Of a stretch of 58,725 nucleotides of DNA, positions 1 through 9,230 are shown in pieces. Position 1 is the stretch's first letter. Every line of letters starts with the position of its first letter. The notes beneath the pieces were generated by a model, which searched no databases, was not told the DNA's origin, and was given only the letters and a program-made list of their open reading frames with translations. The stretch is from Peptostreptococcaceae bacterium (GTDB lineage Bacteria; Bacillota; Clostridia; Peptostreptococcales; Peptostreptococcaceae): contig JAOARY010000059.1 of the NCBI GenBank assembly GCA_025210335.1, forward strand, positions 1 through 58,725. Reading direction: 5' to 3'. The position numbers were made by a program, and so were the translations under genes.

Positions 1-2
1 CT

Positions 3-506
3 CATATGGAACATATAGATCCAAAGAGAGTTATGATACATTATGACCTGCCTCTTAATGAAGTTGTATACGATTTTTTTGATGCTTTAAAATCAAGAAC
101 AAAAGGTTATGGTTCTTTAGATTATGAATTTAAAGAATATAGACCTTCTAAATTAGTTAAATTAGATATATTAATAAATAAAGAAAAAGTTGATGCATTA
201 TCTTTTATAGTACATGAAGAAAGTGCTTATGCAAGAGGAAAAGGAATGTGTGAAAAATTAAAAGAAGAAATTCCTAGACATCAATTTATAGTACCTATAC
301 AAGCTAGTATAGGTAATAAAGTAATAGCAAGAGAAACTGTAAAAGCATATAGAAAAGATGTTTTAGCAAAATGTTATGGTGGAGATATTTCAAGAAAGAA
401 AAAATTACTTCAAAAACAGAAAAAAGGTAAAGAAAGAATGAGACAAGTTGGTTCTGTTGAAGTTCCACAACAAGCATTTATGTCTGTTTTAAAATTAGAT
501 AATTAA
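3..506 (+). CDS. lepA: Elongation factor 4 (LepA), 3' part only
   Basis: This is the C-terminal 167 residues of the ribosome back-translocase LepA/EF4; the reading frame is open to the left window edge, so the GTPase part lies outside. The visible part carries the LepA-specific C-terminal domain with [30 protein letters not shown], the QASIG and IARET segments, and the terminal [18 protein letters not shown] and VEVPQQAF signatures. LepA is a ribosome-associated translational GTPase. The ATG at position 6 is internal, not the start. A clear terminator follows about 50 bases after the stop, so lepA ends its transcription unit. Confidence 0.96.
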   Translation, partial: HMEHIDPKRVMIHYDLPLNEVVYDFFDALKSRTKGYGSLDYEFKEYRPSKLVKLDILINKEKVDALSFIVHEESAYARGKGMCEKLKEEIPRHQFIVPIQASIGNKVIARETVKAYRKDVLAKCYGGDISRKKKLLQKQKKGKERMRQVGSVEVPQQAFMSVLKLDN

Positions 507-553
507 GCGAATTATAGAATTTTTATATTTGGATAAAATCAAAATAAATATTT

Positions 554-590
554 AAAAATATCTTAGGAGTATTTCTAAGATATTTTTTTT
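554..590 (+). terminator. Rho-independent terminator of lepA
   Basis: An 11-bp stem (556-566 pairing with 575-585, AAATATCTTAG / CTAAGATATTT) with an 8-base loop runs into a T tract at 583-590. Confidence 0.85.
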
Positions 591-746
591 GCTTTTTATG
601 ATTGTTAAAAAAATATTTATTTAATTTTCTAAAAATTTAAAATAAATAAACAGGCTTTGTATACAAAGAACTTATTTTTATAATATTAGTTATAATCAGC
701 TTTTTAAAAGAAATATAAAATACTTTAAAAAAATATATTTTTTTTA

Positions 747-776
747 TTGGCTTTTTTTTATTTGATGAATTATAAT
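747..776 (+). promoter_or_regulatory. Sigma-A type promoter of the TauE/SafE permease gene
   Basis: The -35 box TTGGCT (747-752) and a perfect -10 box TATAAT (771-776) are 18 bases apart. Transcription would start near 782, giving a leader of about 100 bases. Confidence 0.65.
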
Positions 777-785
777 AAAAATGAA

Positions 786-833
786 CTTGTAAGGAAAACA
801 TTTTTTTGTTTATGTATCCTATAAAGAAACAAG
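786..833 (+). promoter_or_regulatory. Possible folded leader of the permease gene
   Basis: CTTGT (786-790) can pair with ACAAG (829-833). Inside this, AGGA (792-795) can pair with TCCT (817-820) and AAAC (796-799) with GTTT (808-811). I recognise no known riboswitch class. The stems are short, so this is only a suggestion of structure. Confidence 0.25.
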
Positions 834-879
834 AGCCATATTCTATTATGAGCAAATATATTTAAGAAAGGAATTAATT

Positions 880-1779
880 ATGAAAAATATGTCGAATATT
901 TTACTTGGAATAATAGTTTTATCAGGAATACCATTTGTAATAGCATTAATAAAAGCATATTTAAAGAAAAAATCGGAAAATAACTTAGGTGAAGAAAGTT
1001 TTATAAAAATAGGTTTAGTTGGAGCATTAGCAAATTTCTTTGATACGTTAGGTCTTAGTAGTTTCGCTATAGAAACAACTTTCTTTAAGAATTTTAAATT
1101 AGTACCAGATGAAAAATTACCAGGTACATTAAATGTAGGAGCTACTATGCCAAGTATATGCCAAGCATTACTTTTTATAAGTGCTGTTAAAGTAGATACT
1201 CTAACTTTATTTTCATTAATAATAGCAGCTGTTATAGGAGCTTTATTTGGTGCTTCATTAATATCTAAATTAGATAGAAAAAAAATACAACTATCTATGG
1301 GAATTGCTTTATTTGCAATGGCTATAATACTTATTGCAGGAAAATTAAATTTATTCCCTCAAGGTGGAAATGCAATAGGACTTACTGGTGGTAAGTTGGT
1401 TATAGGAATTATAGGTAATTTCTTATTTGGTGCATTAAATACATTAGGAATTGGTTTGTTTGCACCATGCATGACTATGATTTATATGCTTGGAATGACT
1501 CCTTTAGCAGCATTCCCTATAATGATGGGATCTTGTGCATTATTATTACCTTTTGCAGGAATAAAATTTATAAAGGAAGATACACATTCGATTAAAGGTT
1601 CTTTAGGGGTTAATATAATGGGACCTATTGGTGTGGCAATAGCATTCTTCTTGGTAAAAGAAATGAATGTTAGTATGCTTAAAAATCTTCTTATAGTAGT
1701 TGTTTTATACACAACGTATATGATGTTTAAATCTTATTTTGAATCAAAGAAAAAAGACTCATTAGATAAAGCAGCATAA
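880..1779 (+). CDS. TauE/SafE (DUF81) family membrane permease
   Basis: A 299-residue integral membrane protein with about eight hydrophobic segments (roughly residues 5-22, 44-62, 90-105, 108-130, 136-155, 170-195, 198-225 and 240-285). The TauE/SafE family transports small organic sulfonates, sulfite or similar anions; the substrate here cannot be read from sequence. Family-like features are the Gly/Ala-rich repeated helices and the small-residue segments FGALNTLGIGLFAPC and FPIMMGSCALLLPFAG in the second half. The start is the ATG preceded by AGAAAGGA. It is a single-gene unit with its own promoter and terminator. Substrate and direction are unknown. Confidence 0.8.
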   Translation: MKNMSNILLGIIVLSGIPFVIALIKAYLKKKSENNLGEESFIKIGLVGALANFFDTLGLSSFAIETTFFKNFKLVPDEKLPGTLNVGATMPSICQALLFISAVKVDTLTLFSLIIAAVIGALFGASLISKLDRKKIQLSMGIALFAMAIILIAGKLNLFPQGGNAIGLTGGKLVIGIIGNFLFGALNTLGIGLFAPCMTMIYMLGMTPLAAFPIMMGSCALLLPFAGIKFIKEDTHSIKGSLGVNIMGPIGVAIAFFLVKEMNVSMLKNLLIVVVLYTTYMMFKSYFESKKKDSLDKAA

Positions 1780-1803
1780 AAAATATATAATTTTTTATAA
1801 TAT

Positions 1804-1847
1804 AACTCTAAGATTAGGTATTATATACTATCTTAGAGTTTTTTTAT
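1804..1847 (+). terminator. Terminator after the permease gene
   Basis: An 11-bp perfect stem AACTCTAAGAT (1804-1814) / ATCTTAGAGTT (1830-1840) is followed by TTTTTTT. Confidence 0.85.
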
Positions 1848-1894
1848 TTTAATTTAAATATATTTAGGTATAAATAATATATAAGATATTTTAA

Positions 1895-1924
1895 TTGAAT
1901 TTGATTAATATTATTTACGATAAA
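1895..1924 (+). promoter_or_regulatory. Weak candidate promoter for the membrane protein gene
   Basis: TTGAAT (1895-1900) lies 18 bases before GATAAA (1919-1924). It follows a terminator, so a promoter is expected here, but the -10 box is poor. Confidence 0.35.
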
Positions 1925-1962
1925 TAAGGTAGTTAAAAATATATTTAAAATGGTGATTTAGA

Positions 1963-3096
1963 TTGATAAAAAAAATAAGAAATGATTTAAAAGAAAAAAT
2001 TATAGTAGATAAATTTATCATAAAAAAAATAAGGAAAGATATTGAAAAAGAAAATGAAAATATGGATAAGAAAGCGAAAGCTTTTTTGTTTTCTAATGAA
2101 ATAAAGAAACTTTGTAATCAAGAAATAAAGGATTTCAAATATAAAGATGAAATATTAAAAGAATTATTAAACAAACTTATAATAGAAAATAAATTAGATT
2201 GTGATGATGTTTATGATAAAGTATTAAATAGATATGAAAATGATGATGAATTTTCATTAGACATGAGTAATTTTATAAGAAAAAATACAGAGTTTAAAAA
2301 TATAAAAATAGAAGATGAGTTAAAGATTAATTTCAACAGAAGTAAAATGCCTAAGAAGATATCTAAAGAAAATAAAAATATAGTGGATTTACGTATTGAT
2401 AAAGAATATGATATTTCAAACAAAAAAAGCAATAAGAATTTTTCAAATGATTTTAGATATGAAAATACAAATGATGATTTTGATAATAAAAAATTAGATT
2501 TAAAAACATTTTATGTGCAGAATAAGCCAGATAAAAAATATGAACTAAAAAATTTAATACTGGTAGCTATAAGTATATTTATAGTAATTAGTGGTTTTAT
2601 TTTGATAAAACCACTATACATGAAAGATGATATTATTATTGAAATAGATGAAATTGATCCATATGAATATAAAGAATTTGATCATGAAAAATTAAAAATA
2701 TTTTTAAAAGAAAAAGAGTCATTACTGGCTCAAGATATTTATTTTAATCAAATCATATCTGCTAGTAAGAAAAAGAACTTAAATCCCATTATATTATTTG
2801 CTATTGCTTCACATGAACAAGGATATGTAAAAGAAGATCATCCAGATGCAAAACAAATAATAAATAATCCATTTAATGTTTTTTATAGTTGGAAAAAATA
2901 TAATACTTCTTTGGAAGATAGTTCTACTATTGCTGCTAGAACTGTATATAATTTGTCTTTAAATAGACCAAAAGAGGTTGATTATTTTAAATGGATTAAT
3001 AGAAAATATGCACAAGATCAAAATTGGCATAAGGGTGTTAGTTGGATATTTAATAAAATGGAAGAAGTGATCAAGACTGATAAAGAAGAAAAATAA
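1963..3096 (+). CDS. Single-span membrane protein with lysozyme-like outer domain, function unknown
   Basis: I do not recognise this 377-residue protein by name. Residues 1-195 are charged, Lys/Asn/Asp-rich and probably cytoplasmic. Residues about 197-218 form one transmembrane helix (LILVAISIFIVISGFILI). The remaining 160 residues would lie outside. That part contains NPIILFAIASHEQGY, NNPFNVFYSWKKY and SSTIAARTVYNLS, spacing that resembles the glucosaminidase/transglycosylase lysozyme fold, with the Glu of SHEQGY as a possible catalytic residue. That is inference from pattern. The start is TTG with GGTGAT upstream; an ATG at 1950 runs into a stop after three codons. It has its own terminator. 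Confidence 0.6.
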   Translation: MIKKIRNDLKEKIIVDKFIIKKIRKDIEKENENMDKKAKAFLFSNEIKKLCNQEIKDFKYKDEILKELLNKLIIENKLDCDDVYDKVLNRYENDDEFSLDMSNFIRKNTEFKNIKIEDELKINFNRSKMPKKISKENKNIVDLRIDKEYDISNKKSNKNFSNDFRYENTNDDFDNKKLDLKTFYVQNKPDKKYELKNLILVAISIFIVISGFILIKPLYMKDDIIIEIDEIDPYEYKEFDHEKLKIFLKEKESLLAQDIYFNQIISASKKKNLNPIILFAIASHEQGYVKEDHPDAKQIINNPFNVFYSWKKYNTSLEDSSTIAARTVYNLSLNRPKEVDYFKWINRKYAQDQNWHKGVSWIFNKMEEVIKTDKEEK

Positions 3097-3135
3097 GCTT
3101 AATCAATTTTTGAAATAAATAATTTAAGGGAAAAG

Positions 3136-3176
3136 AAGGTATCTTAAAAAATAAAAAATTAAGATATCTTTTTTGT
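3136..3176 (+). terminator. Terminator after the membrane protein gene
   Basis: A 12-bp stem AAGGTATCTTAA (3136-3147) / TTAAGATATCTT (3159-3170) with one G-T pair is followed by a T run. Confidence 0.82.
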
Positions 3177-3195
3177 TTTTCTAAAAAGATTATTT

Positions 3196-3204
3196 TGTTA
3201 TAAT
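3196..3204 (+). promoter_or_regulatory. Extended -10 promoter of hemW
   Basis: TGT directly precedes TATAAT (3199-3204), an extended -10 element. The -35 region is only T-rich. It lies between the preceding terminator and the GTG start of hemW. Confidence 0.55.
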
Positions 3205-3233
3205 ACAATATAGTAAAGAAGGGAGTTTTTATA

Positions 3234-4367
3234 GTGAATAAAAAAGCATTATATGTCCATATACCATTTTGCAAAAGTAAATGTAATTATTGTGATTTTA
3301 ATTCATTTAATGCAAATGAAAAATTGATGGATGAATATATACAAGCATTAATAAAAGAAATGACATTAACTAAAGATAAAATTGATATATTGGATACTAT
3401 TTTTATAGGTGGTGGAACACCATCGATATTAAGTCTTAAAAATATTGAAAAATTATTAAGAGGAATATATGAGAATTTTTCAATCAAGGATGATTGTGAA
3501 ATAACTATGGAATCAAATCCAAAGACTTTAAATTTGGAAAAATTAAAATTATTAAAATCGTTAAAAATAAACAGACTTAGCATGGGTGTGCAAGCTGTAA
3601 GTGATAAAAATCTTAAATTTTTAGGAAGAATACATTCTTTTGAAGATGCAAAAAAAATGTATAATGAAGCGTTGAAGGTAGGCTTTTCTAATATTAACAT
3701 AGATATGATGTTTTCTTATCCAAATCAGAGTTTAAAGGAATGGAAACATGCCTTAGAGGAAGTATTAAAATTAAATCCGAAGCATCTATCTATATATTCA
3801 CTTATTTTAGAAGAAGGAACAAAATTATATGATTTGTATGAAGAAGGTAGTATAGAAATTTTAGATGATCAACTAGATAGACAGATGTATTATTTTGCAA
3901 GAGATATTTTGGAGCAAAATGGATATCACCAGTATGAAATATCTAACTTTGCGAAAGATGATTATGAATGTGAGCATAATAAAATTTATTGGAGATGTGA
4001 AGAATACTTGGGTATTGGTCTTTCTGCTCATTCTTATCTAAATTCAAAGAGATTTTATAACAAATCTAATATTGATGAATATATAAAAGATTTGGAAAAT
4101 GAAAAACTACCAATTAAAGAGATTAAAGATTTGACTTTAGATGAAAAAATAGAAGAGAAAATATTTATGAATTTAAGAATGAATGAAGGACTTTCTTTAG
4201 ATGAATTTTATAAATTATTTGATATTAAATTAGAAAATTTATATTCAAAAGAAATAGAAAAATTACTTAAAGATGAGCTTGTAGTTATAAAGGATGGAGT
4301 TATAAAACTAAGTAAAAGAGGTATAGACCTTAGTAATAAAGTTTTTATAGAATTTTTAAGAACTTAG
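3234..4367 (+). CDS. hemW: Heme chaperone HemW (radical SAM, CPO-like)
   Basis: A 377-residue radical SAM protein of the HemW family, which hands heme to acceptor proteins and was long annotated as oxygen-independent coproporphyrinogen oxidase. The 4Fe-4S cluster motif CxxxCxxC is at residues 13, 17 and 20 (PFCKSKCNYCDF). It is followed by FIGGGTPS (SAM binding) and by EHNKIYW, the HNxxYW motif typical of HemW rather than HemN. It has no true HemN N-terminal extension. The start is GTG, eight bases after GGGAG. HemW is usually found just before hrcA in Firmicutes, as here. No heme synthesis genes are in the window. Confidence 0.92.
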   Translation: MNKKALYVHIPFCKSKCNYCDFNSFNANEKLMDEYIQALIKEMTLTKDKIDILDTIFIGGGTPSILSLKNIEKLLRGIYENFSIKDDCEITMESNPKTLNLEKLKLLKSLKINRLSMGVQAVSDKNLKFLGRIHSFEDAKKMYNEALKVGFSNINIDMMFSYPNQSLKEWKHALEEVLKLNPKHLSIYSLILEEGTKLYDLYEEGSIEILDDQLDRQMYYFARDILEQNGYHQYEISNFAKDDYECEHNKIYWRCEEYLGIGLSAHSYLNSKRFYNKSNIDEYIKDLENEKLPIKEIKDLTLDEKIEEKIFMNLRMNEGLSLDEFYKLFDIKLENLYSKEIEKLLKDELVVIKDGVIKLSKRGIDLSNKVFIEFLRT

Positions 4368-4370
4368 GTA

Positions 4371-4399
4371 TTGACAAAGAAAAATAATGATGATATCTT
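4371..4399 (+). promoter_or_regulatory. Sigma-A promoter of the hrcA-grpE-dnaK-dnaJ operon
   Basis: A consensus -35 TTGACA (4371-4376), a 17-base spacer and TATCTT (4394-4399) with an upstream TG (4391-4392). The predicted transcription start near 4406 puts the CIRCE operator in the first 40 transcribed bases. Confidence 0.85.
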
Positions 4400-4415
4400 A
4401 AATTCATAAAGAAGT

Positions 4416-4442
4416 TTAGCACTCGCGCTTAATGAGTGCTAA
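4416..4442 (+). promoter_or_regulatory. CIRCE operator (HrcA binding site)
   Basis: A perfect 9-bp inverted repeat TTAGCACTC (4416-4424) / GAGTGCTAA (4434-4442) separated by nine bases, identical to the CIRCE consensus. HrcA binds it to repress the chaperone operon at low temperature. Confidence 0.98.
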
Positions 4443-4461
4443 TAAAAAGCGGGTGACTTTT

Positions 4462-5499
4462 ATGAAACTAACCAAAAGAAAGCTTCTTATTCTAAAAGCA
4501 GTCGTAAATGATTATATTGAAAATGCTGAACCTGTAGGTTCAAGAACATTATCTAGAAAATATGATCTTGGTGTAGGAGCAGCAACGATAAGGAATGAGA
4601 TGGCTGATTTAGAAGATATGGGACTTTTAGTACAACCATATACTTCAGCTGGGAGGATTCCAACTGAAGAAGGTTATAAGATTTATGTTAATAATCTAAT
4701 GGAAGATATAAAAGTAGATAGGCAAGATGAGTTAAATTTACTAAATCTTATAAACGAAGATGATAGTTTTGATTTAGTTTTATTAAAAGCAATTGAATAT
4801 CTTTCAAAGATAACAAACTATACGTCTTTAGCAATAAAACCAAGAATAATTGAATATGAAATAAAACATATACAATTAGTTCCTGTGGATGATACCAAGA
4901 TACTTTTGGTTGTAGTAACTAGAGATAATAAGATAAAAAATATGATATTAAATGTTCATAATATGTTGTCAGCAGATAAATTATATATAATTTCAAATAT
5001 GTTAAATGAAAAACTTGCAGGTAAAGCAGTTTCAAGTTTGGATGATAATTTTATAAATTATATAAAAAAAGAAATATCAGATTATAATCAAGAACTTGAT
5101 GACATGATGAATTCTCTTTTGGAGGGTCTTTATGAAAATATTAAATCTATGGATGAAATGAAGATTTATTCAAAAGGAACTACCAATATAATGGATTTTC
5201 CTGAATTCTTTGATATTGTTAAGGCAAAGGCATTTCTAGATATACTTGAAAAAGAGGATAATGTTTTGGAACTTATTAATAGTAAGGGAATTGAGAAAAG
5301 CAATGTAAATATAATAATTGGAAATCAAAATAATGAAATTATGAATGAATGTAGTATTATAACAGCAACATATGATATTGATGGAGAAATAAAAGGTAAA
5401 TTTGGAATAATAGGTCCAAAAAGAATGGATTATGCTAGAGTTTATGGTGTTATAAATTATATATCAAAAATATTAAATAAATATAAAGACAAAAAATAA
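4462..5499 (+). CDS. hrcA: Heat-inducible transcription repressor HrcA
   Basis: A 345-residue repressor of class I heat-shock genes that binds CIRCE and is activated by GroEL in known cases. The N-terminal winged helix holds KLTKRKLLILKAVVNDYIE, VGSRTLSRKY and ATIRNEMADLEDMGLL, then QPYTSAGRIPTEEGYK. The C-terminal HrcA domain includes IIGPKRMDYARV near the end. I place the start at the ATG of 4462 because the upstream ATG at 4432 lies inside the operator and lacks a ribosome binding site; GGGTGA lies just before the chosen start. It is first gene of hrcA-grpE-dnaK-dnaJ and so represses itself. Confidence 0.96.
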   Translation: MKLTKRKLLILKAVVNDYIENAEPVGSRTLSRKYDLGVGAATIRNEMADLEDMGLLVQPYTSAGRIPTEEGYKIYVNNLMEDIKVDRQDELNLLNLINEDDSFDLVLLKAIEYLSKITNYTSLAIKPRIIEYEIKHIQLVPVDDTKILLVVVTRDNKIKNMILNVHNMLSADKLYIISNMLNEKLAGKAVSSLDDNFINYIKKEISDYNQELDDMMNSLLEGLYENIKSMDEMKIYSKGTTNIMDFPEFFDIVKAKAFLDILEKEDNVLELINSKGIEKSNVNIIIGNQNNEIMNECSIITATYDIDGEIKGKFGIIGPKRMDYARVYGVINYISKILNKYKDKK

Positions 5500-5511
5500 G
5501 GAGTGAAAGTA

Positions 5512-6060
5512 TTGGAAAAGCAAAATGAGTTTGAACAAGAGTCTTCTAACTCCAAAACTGAAGAAGAACAAGATATTGATGTAAAAGAAGAGGAAATAGA
5601 AACTGATGAAGTTCAAGATGTTAATGATGTAGAAGAAAATAAAGAAATTTTAGAACTTAGAAATTCACTACAAAGACTTCAAGCAGATTTCAATAATTTT
5701 AGAAAAAGAACTGAAAAGGAAAAAACAGATATCTCGACATTTGCTAATGAAAAATTAATCTGTGAATTGCTTTTGGTTTTGGATAATTTTGAAAGAGCTT
5801 TGGATTCTAATGATGATAAAGAAGCTGAATTTTATAAAGGTGTAAGTCTTATATATAAGCAAATAATAGATACACTTAGTAAATTTGGTTTAGAAACTAT
5901 AGAATCAGATAATGAAGAATTTGACCCAAACTTCCATCATGCTGTTATGCAAGAAGAAGTTGAAGATGTTGAACCACAAAAAATATTAGAAACATTCCAA
6001 AAAGGATATAAATTAAAGTCTAGAGTTATAAGACCATCTATGGTTAAAGTATCTAAATAA
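5512..6060 (+). CDS. grpE: Nucleotide exchange factor GrpE
   Basis: A 182-residue co-chaperone that drives ADP release from DnaK. The first 45 residues are acidic and probably disordered (Glu/Asp/Val-rich), then comes the long helix with LQADFNNFRKRTEKEK, a GrpE hallmark. The C-terminal beta domain ends in LKSRVIRPSMVKVSK, matching the family end. The start is TTG at 5512, eight bases after AAGGAG; the GTG at 5503 overlaps that ribosome binding site and is rejected. It begins 12 bases after hrcA and lies 39 bases before dnaK. Confidence 0.95.
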   Translation: MEKQNEFEQESSNSKTEEEQDIDVKEEEIETDEVQDVNDVEENKEILELRNSLQRLQADFNNFRKRTEKEKTDISTFANEKLICELLLVLDNFERALDSNDDKEAEFYKGVSLIYKQIIDTLSKFGLETIESDNEEFDPNFHHAVMQEEVEDVEPQKILETFQKGYKLKSRVIRPSMVKVSK

Positions 6061-6099
6061 AAAATTATAATAGTAAATATATATTGGAGGTAAGAAATT

Positions 6100-7947
6100 A
6101 TGGGAAAAGTAATAGGAATAGATTTAGGAACAACTAATTCATGTGTATCAGTTTTAGAAGGAGGAGAGCCTATTGTAATAGCCAATGCGGAAGGGTTAAG
6201 AACAACACCTTCTATAGTTGCATTTGCTAAAGATGGAGAAAAAATAATAGGTGAGCCAGCAAAGAGACAAGCTGTAACTAATCCTGATAGAACTATAACA
6301 TCTATAAAGAGACATATGGGAACAGACCATAAAGAAATTATAGATTCAAAAGAATATACACCACAAGAAATATCAGCAATGATTTTACAAAAATTAAAAG
6401 CAGATGCTGAAGGTTATTTAGGAGAAAAAGTAACTGAAGCGGTTATAACAGTACCGGCATATTTTACAGATTCTCAAAGACAAGCTACTAAAGATGCAGG
6501 AAGAATAGCTGGATTAGAAGTTAAAAGAATAGTAAATGAACCAACTGCTGCTTCATTAGCATATGGACTAGATAAAGCTGAAGATGATCAAAATATATTA
6601 GTATTTGACTTAGGTGGAGGTACATTTGATGTATCGATACTTGAAATAGGAGATGGAGCTTTTGAAGTTCTAGCTACAAATGGTAATAATCACTTAGGTG
6701 GAGATGATTTTGATCAAGTATTAATAGATTATATAGCTGATGAATTTAATAAACAAGAAGGTGTAGACTTAAGAAATGATAATATGAGTTTACAAAGATT
6801 AAAAGAAGCTGCTGAAAAAGCTAAAAAAGAACTTTCTAGTACTATGACAACAAATGTTAATCTTCCATTTATAACAGCTACAGCTACTGGTCCTAAGCAT
6901 TTAAATATGGATATTACAAGAGCTAAGTTTGAAGAGTTGGCATCAGAGTTAATAGAAAATACTATGGAACCTACAAGAAAAGCAATTTCTGATTCAGGAC
7001 TTAATCCTTCGCAAATAGATAGAATTCTTTTAGTAGGTGGTTCAAGTAGAATACCAGCTGTACAAGAAGCAATTAAGAAATTTACAGGTAAAGACCCTCA
7101 TAAAGGAATAAATCCAGATGAATGTGTTGCTGTTGGTGCAGCTATACAAGCAGGAGTTTTAACTGGTGAAGTTAAAGATATATTATTACTTGATGTAACA
7201 CCTTTATCATTGGGATTAGAAACATTAGGTGGAGTATTTACTAAGTTAATAGATAGAAATACTACTATACCAACTAAAAAATCTCAAGTATTTTCAACTG
7301 CTGCTGATAATCAAACTGCCGTTGATATACACATATTACAAGGTGAAAGAGAGATGGCAGGAGATAATACTACTTTAGGTAGATTCCAACTAGCTGATAT
7401 ACCACCAGCACCAAGAGGAATTCCTCAAATAGAAGTTACATTTGATATTGATGCAAATGGTATAGTTCATGTTAATGCTAAAGATTTAGGAACTGGAAAA
7501 GAACAAAATATAACAATAACATCTTCAACAAACCTTTCTGATGATGAAATAGAAAAGAAAGTAAAAGAAGCTGAAATGAATGCAGAAAAAGATAAGGAAA
7601 GAAAAGCTAAAGTTGAAGCATTAAATCAAGCTGAGTCAACTATATATCAAACTGAAAAAACTTTAAATGATTTAGGTGAAAAAGTTAAAGAAGAAGATAA
7701 AAAAGTTGTTGAAGAAAAGCTTGAGAACTTGAAGAAAGTAAAAGAAAATCAAGATGCAAAAGCGGATGAAATAAGAAAAGCGGTAGATGATGTTATGAAT
7801 TCATTCCAAAAAATATCTGAAGAAATTTATAAAAATGCACAAGCTCAAAATGTTGATCCTAATGCATCACAAGAACAAGCTTCTGAAGGAAAAGCTGATG
7901 ACAATGTAGTTGATGCTGATTATGAAGAAGTTAAAGATGAAGAATAA
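6100..7947 (+). CDS. dnaK: Chaperone DnaK (Hsp70)
   Basis: A 615-residue ATP-dependent chaperone. The nucleotide-binding domain shows [14 protein letters not shown] at the start, [15 protein letters not shown] (phosphate 2 loop) and [14 protein letters not shown] (adenosine motif). The interdomain linker is [18 protein letters not shown], followed by the beta substrate domain and a helical lid. The tail ends in [11 protein letters not shown], the acidic end shared by bacterial DnaKs. It lacks the insertion found in Gram-negative DnaK nucleotide domains, as expected of a Firmicute. AGGAGG-type ribosome binding site. Works with GrpE and DnaJ encoded on either side. Confidence 0.98.
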   Translation: MGKVIGIDLGTTNSCVSVLEGGEPIVIANAEGLRTTPSIVAFAKDGEKIIGEPAKRQAVTNPDRTITSIKRHMGTDHKEIIDSKEYTPQEISAMILQKLKADAEGYLGEKVTEAVITVPAYFTDSQRQATKDAGRIAGLEVKRIVNEPTAASLAYGLDKAEDDQNILVFDLGGGTFDVSILEIGDGAFEVLATNGNNHLGGDDFDQVLIDYIADEFNKQEGVDLRNDNMSLQRLKEAAEKAKKELSSTMTTNVNLPFITATATGPKHLNMDITRAKFEELASELIENTMEPTRKAISDSGLNPSQIDRILLVGGSSRIPAVQEAIKKFTGKDPHKGINPDECVAVGAAIQAGVLTGEVKDILLLDVTPLSLGLETLGGVFTKLIDRNTTIPTKKSQVFSTAADNQTAVDIHILQGEREMAGDNTTLGRFQLADIPPAPRGIPQIEVTFDIDANGIVHVNAKDLGTGKEQNITITSSTNLSDDEIEKKVKEAEMNAEKDKERKAKVEALNQAESTIYQTEKTLNDLGEKVKEEDKKVVEEKLENLKKVKENQDAKADEIRKAVDDVMNSFQKISEEIYKNAQAQNVDPNASQEQASEGKADDNVVDADYEEVKDEE

Positions 7948-7973
7948 AAATTAAATTTAAATATAACATATTT

Positions 7974-8011
7974 TATAGCTTGTAGTTTATTTTGCTACAA
8001 GCTATAATTTT
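7974..8011 (+). terminator. Strong dnaK-dnaJ intergenic hairpin, partial terminator or processing site
   Basis: A perfect 12-bp stem (7974-7985 with 7995-8006, TATAGCTTGTAG / CTACAAGCTATA) with a nine-base loop. Only a short ATTTT follows, so read-through into dnaJ is likely. Confidence 0.6.
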
Positions 8012-8028
8012 GATGAGGTGATGTATAT

Positions 8029-9165
8029 ATGAGTAAAAGAGATTATTATGAAGTCTTGGGTGTTGAAAAAAATGCTAATGACCGTGAAATAAAAAAAGCT
8101 TATAGAAAAATGGCTATGAAATACCATCCTGATAAAAATGAAGGAAACAAAGAGTCTGAAGAAAAGTTTAAGGAAATAAATGAAGCTTATGAAGTTTTAT
8201 CAGATTCAGATAAAAAAGCAAGATATGATCAATTTGGACATGCTGGAGTTAATAATAATGGAGGATTTTCTGGTGGATCTGGATTTGACGATATTTTTGG
8301 TGGAGGATTTTCTGGATTTGATGATATTTTTTCTGACTTTTTTGGTGGAGGCAGGAGATCTCAAAGAAGGAATGGACCTAAAAGAGGTGCTGACTTAAGA
8401 ATTAGAATTTCTATTTCTTTTGAAGAAGCTGCTTTTGGTGTTAAAAAAGAAATAAAATTAAAGCGAAATGAAAATTGTGAAACTTGTTCTGGTACTGGTG
8501 CAAAAAAAGGAACTTCTAAAAAAACTTGTTCTAGATGTAATGGAACTGGTGAAATTAAAAATGTTCAAAGAACAATGTTTGGAAATATGGTTAATGTATC
8601 AACTTGTAATGTTTGCCATGGAGAAGGTCAAATAATAGAAAGTCCTTGTGAAACTTGTCATGGAAGTGGAAAAGTTAAAAAGGAAAAAACAATAAGTATT
8701 GATATTCCAGCTGGTATTGATGATGAACAAGTTATAAGATTATCTGCTGAAGGAGAACTTGGAGAAAAGGGTGGTCCAAGAGGAGATTTATTAGTTATTA
8801 TAGGCATAAAAGAACATAAATTATTTAAAAGAGATGGGTTTGATGTTTATTGTGAAATACCAATAACTTTCACACAAGCTACTTTAGGTGATGAAATGGA
8901 AGTGCCAACGATAGATGGTAAAGTTAAATATAAAATACCTGAAGGAACTCAAAGTGGAACAGTATTTAGATTAAAAGGAAAAGGTATAAAACATCTTAGA
9001 AGAGATTTAAAGGGAGACCAATATGTAAGAGTTGTTGTAGAAGTTCCTAAAAATCTTAGTAGTAAACAAAAGGATATATTAAAAGAGTTTGCAAAAGAAT
9101 CTGGTGAGGATATATATGAACAAAGAAAAGGGTTCTTTGATACAATAAAAGAGATGTTTAAATAA
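8029..9165 (+). CDS. dnaJ: Chaperone DnaJ (Hsp40)
   Basis: A 378-residue type I J-protein that delivers clients to DnaK and stimulates its ATPase. The J domain (1-70) has HPD at residues 33-35. A Gly/Phe-rich stretch follows (about 76-112). The zinc-binding region has four CxxCxGxG-type repeats: [27 protein letters not shown] and CETCHGSGK. The C-terminal substrate-binding domains follow, with [19 protein letters not shown]. The start ATG follows GAGGTGATG. It is the last gene before a terminator, though transcription may enter from the CIRCE promoter through the hairpin upstream. Confidence 0.98.
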   Translation: MSKRDYYEVLGVEKNANDREIKKAYRKMAMKYHPDKNEGNKESEEKFKEINEAYEVLSDSDKKARYDQFGHAGVNNNGGFSGGSGFDDIFGGGFSGFDDIFSDFFGGGRRSQRRNGPKRGADLRIRISISFEEAAFGVKKEIKLKRNENCETCSGTGAKKGTSKKTCSRCNGTGEIKNVQRTMFGNMVNVSTCNVCHGEGQIIESPCETCHGSGKVKKEKTISIDIPAGIDDEQVIRLSAEGELGEKGGPRGDLLVIIGIKEHKLFKRDGFDVYCEIPITFTQATLGDEMEVPTIDGKVKYKIPEGTQSGTVFRLKGKGIKHLRRDLKGDQYVRVVVEVPKNLSSKQKDILKEFAKESGEDIYEQRKGFFDTIKEMFK

Positions 9166-9176
9166 TATATAAACAT

Positions 9177-9204
9177 AAGGTACAAATAATTGTGCCTTTT
9201 TTTA
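9177..9204 (+). terminator. Terminator after dnaJ
   Basis: A 9-bp stem AAGGTACAA (9177-9185) / TTGTGCCTT (9190-9198) with a four-base loop and a following T run. Confidence 0.8.
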
Positions 9205-9230
9205 TTTTAAATAAATAGCAGAATATAATA

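Larger units (their letters stand above)
591..879 (+). other. AT-rich intergenic region with promoter and leader of the permease gene
   Basis: Between the lepA terminator and the permease start there is no convincing gene. A 72-codon minus-strand reading frame here is low-complexity Phe/Ile/Lys and has no ribosome binding site. What can be read is a sigma-A promoter at 747-776 and a leader of about 100 bases that can fold (786-833). Confidence 0.6.

Noticed and set aside
637..855. 72-codon minus-strand reading frame before the permease gene
   Set aside because: Low-complexity Phe/Lys/Ile, no ribosome binding site, and it overlaps the permease promoter and leader.
3287..3700. 137-codon minus-strand reading frame opposite hemW
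   Set aside because: It is an antisense shadow of hemW with no ribosome binding site and no family resemblance.
4432..4461. HrcA start at ATG 4432
   Set aside because: The codon is inside the CIRCE arm and has no Shine-Dalgarno sequence; HrcA similarity begins at the 4462 start.
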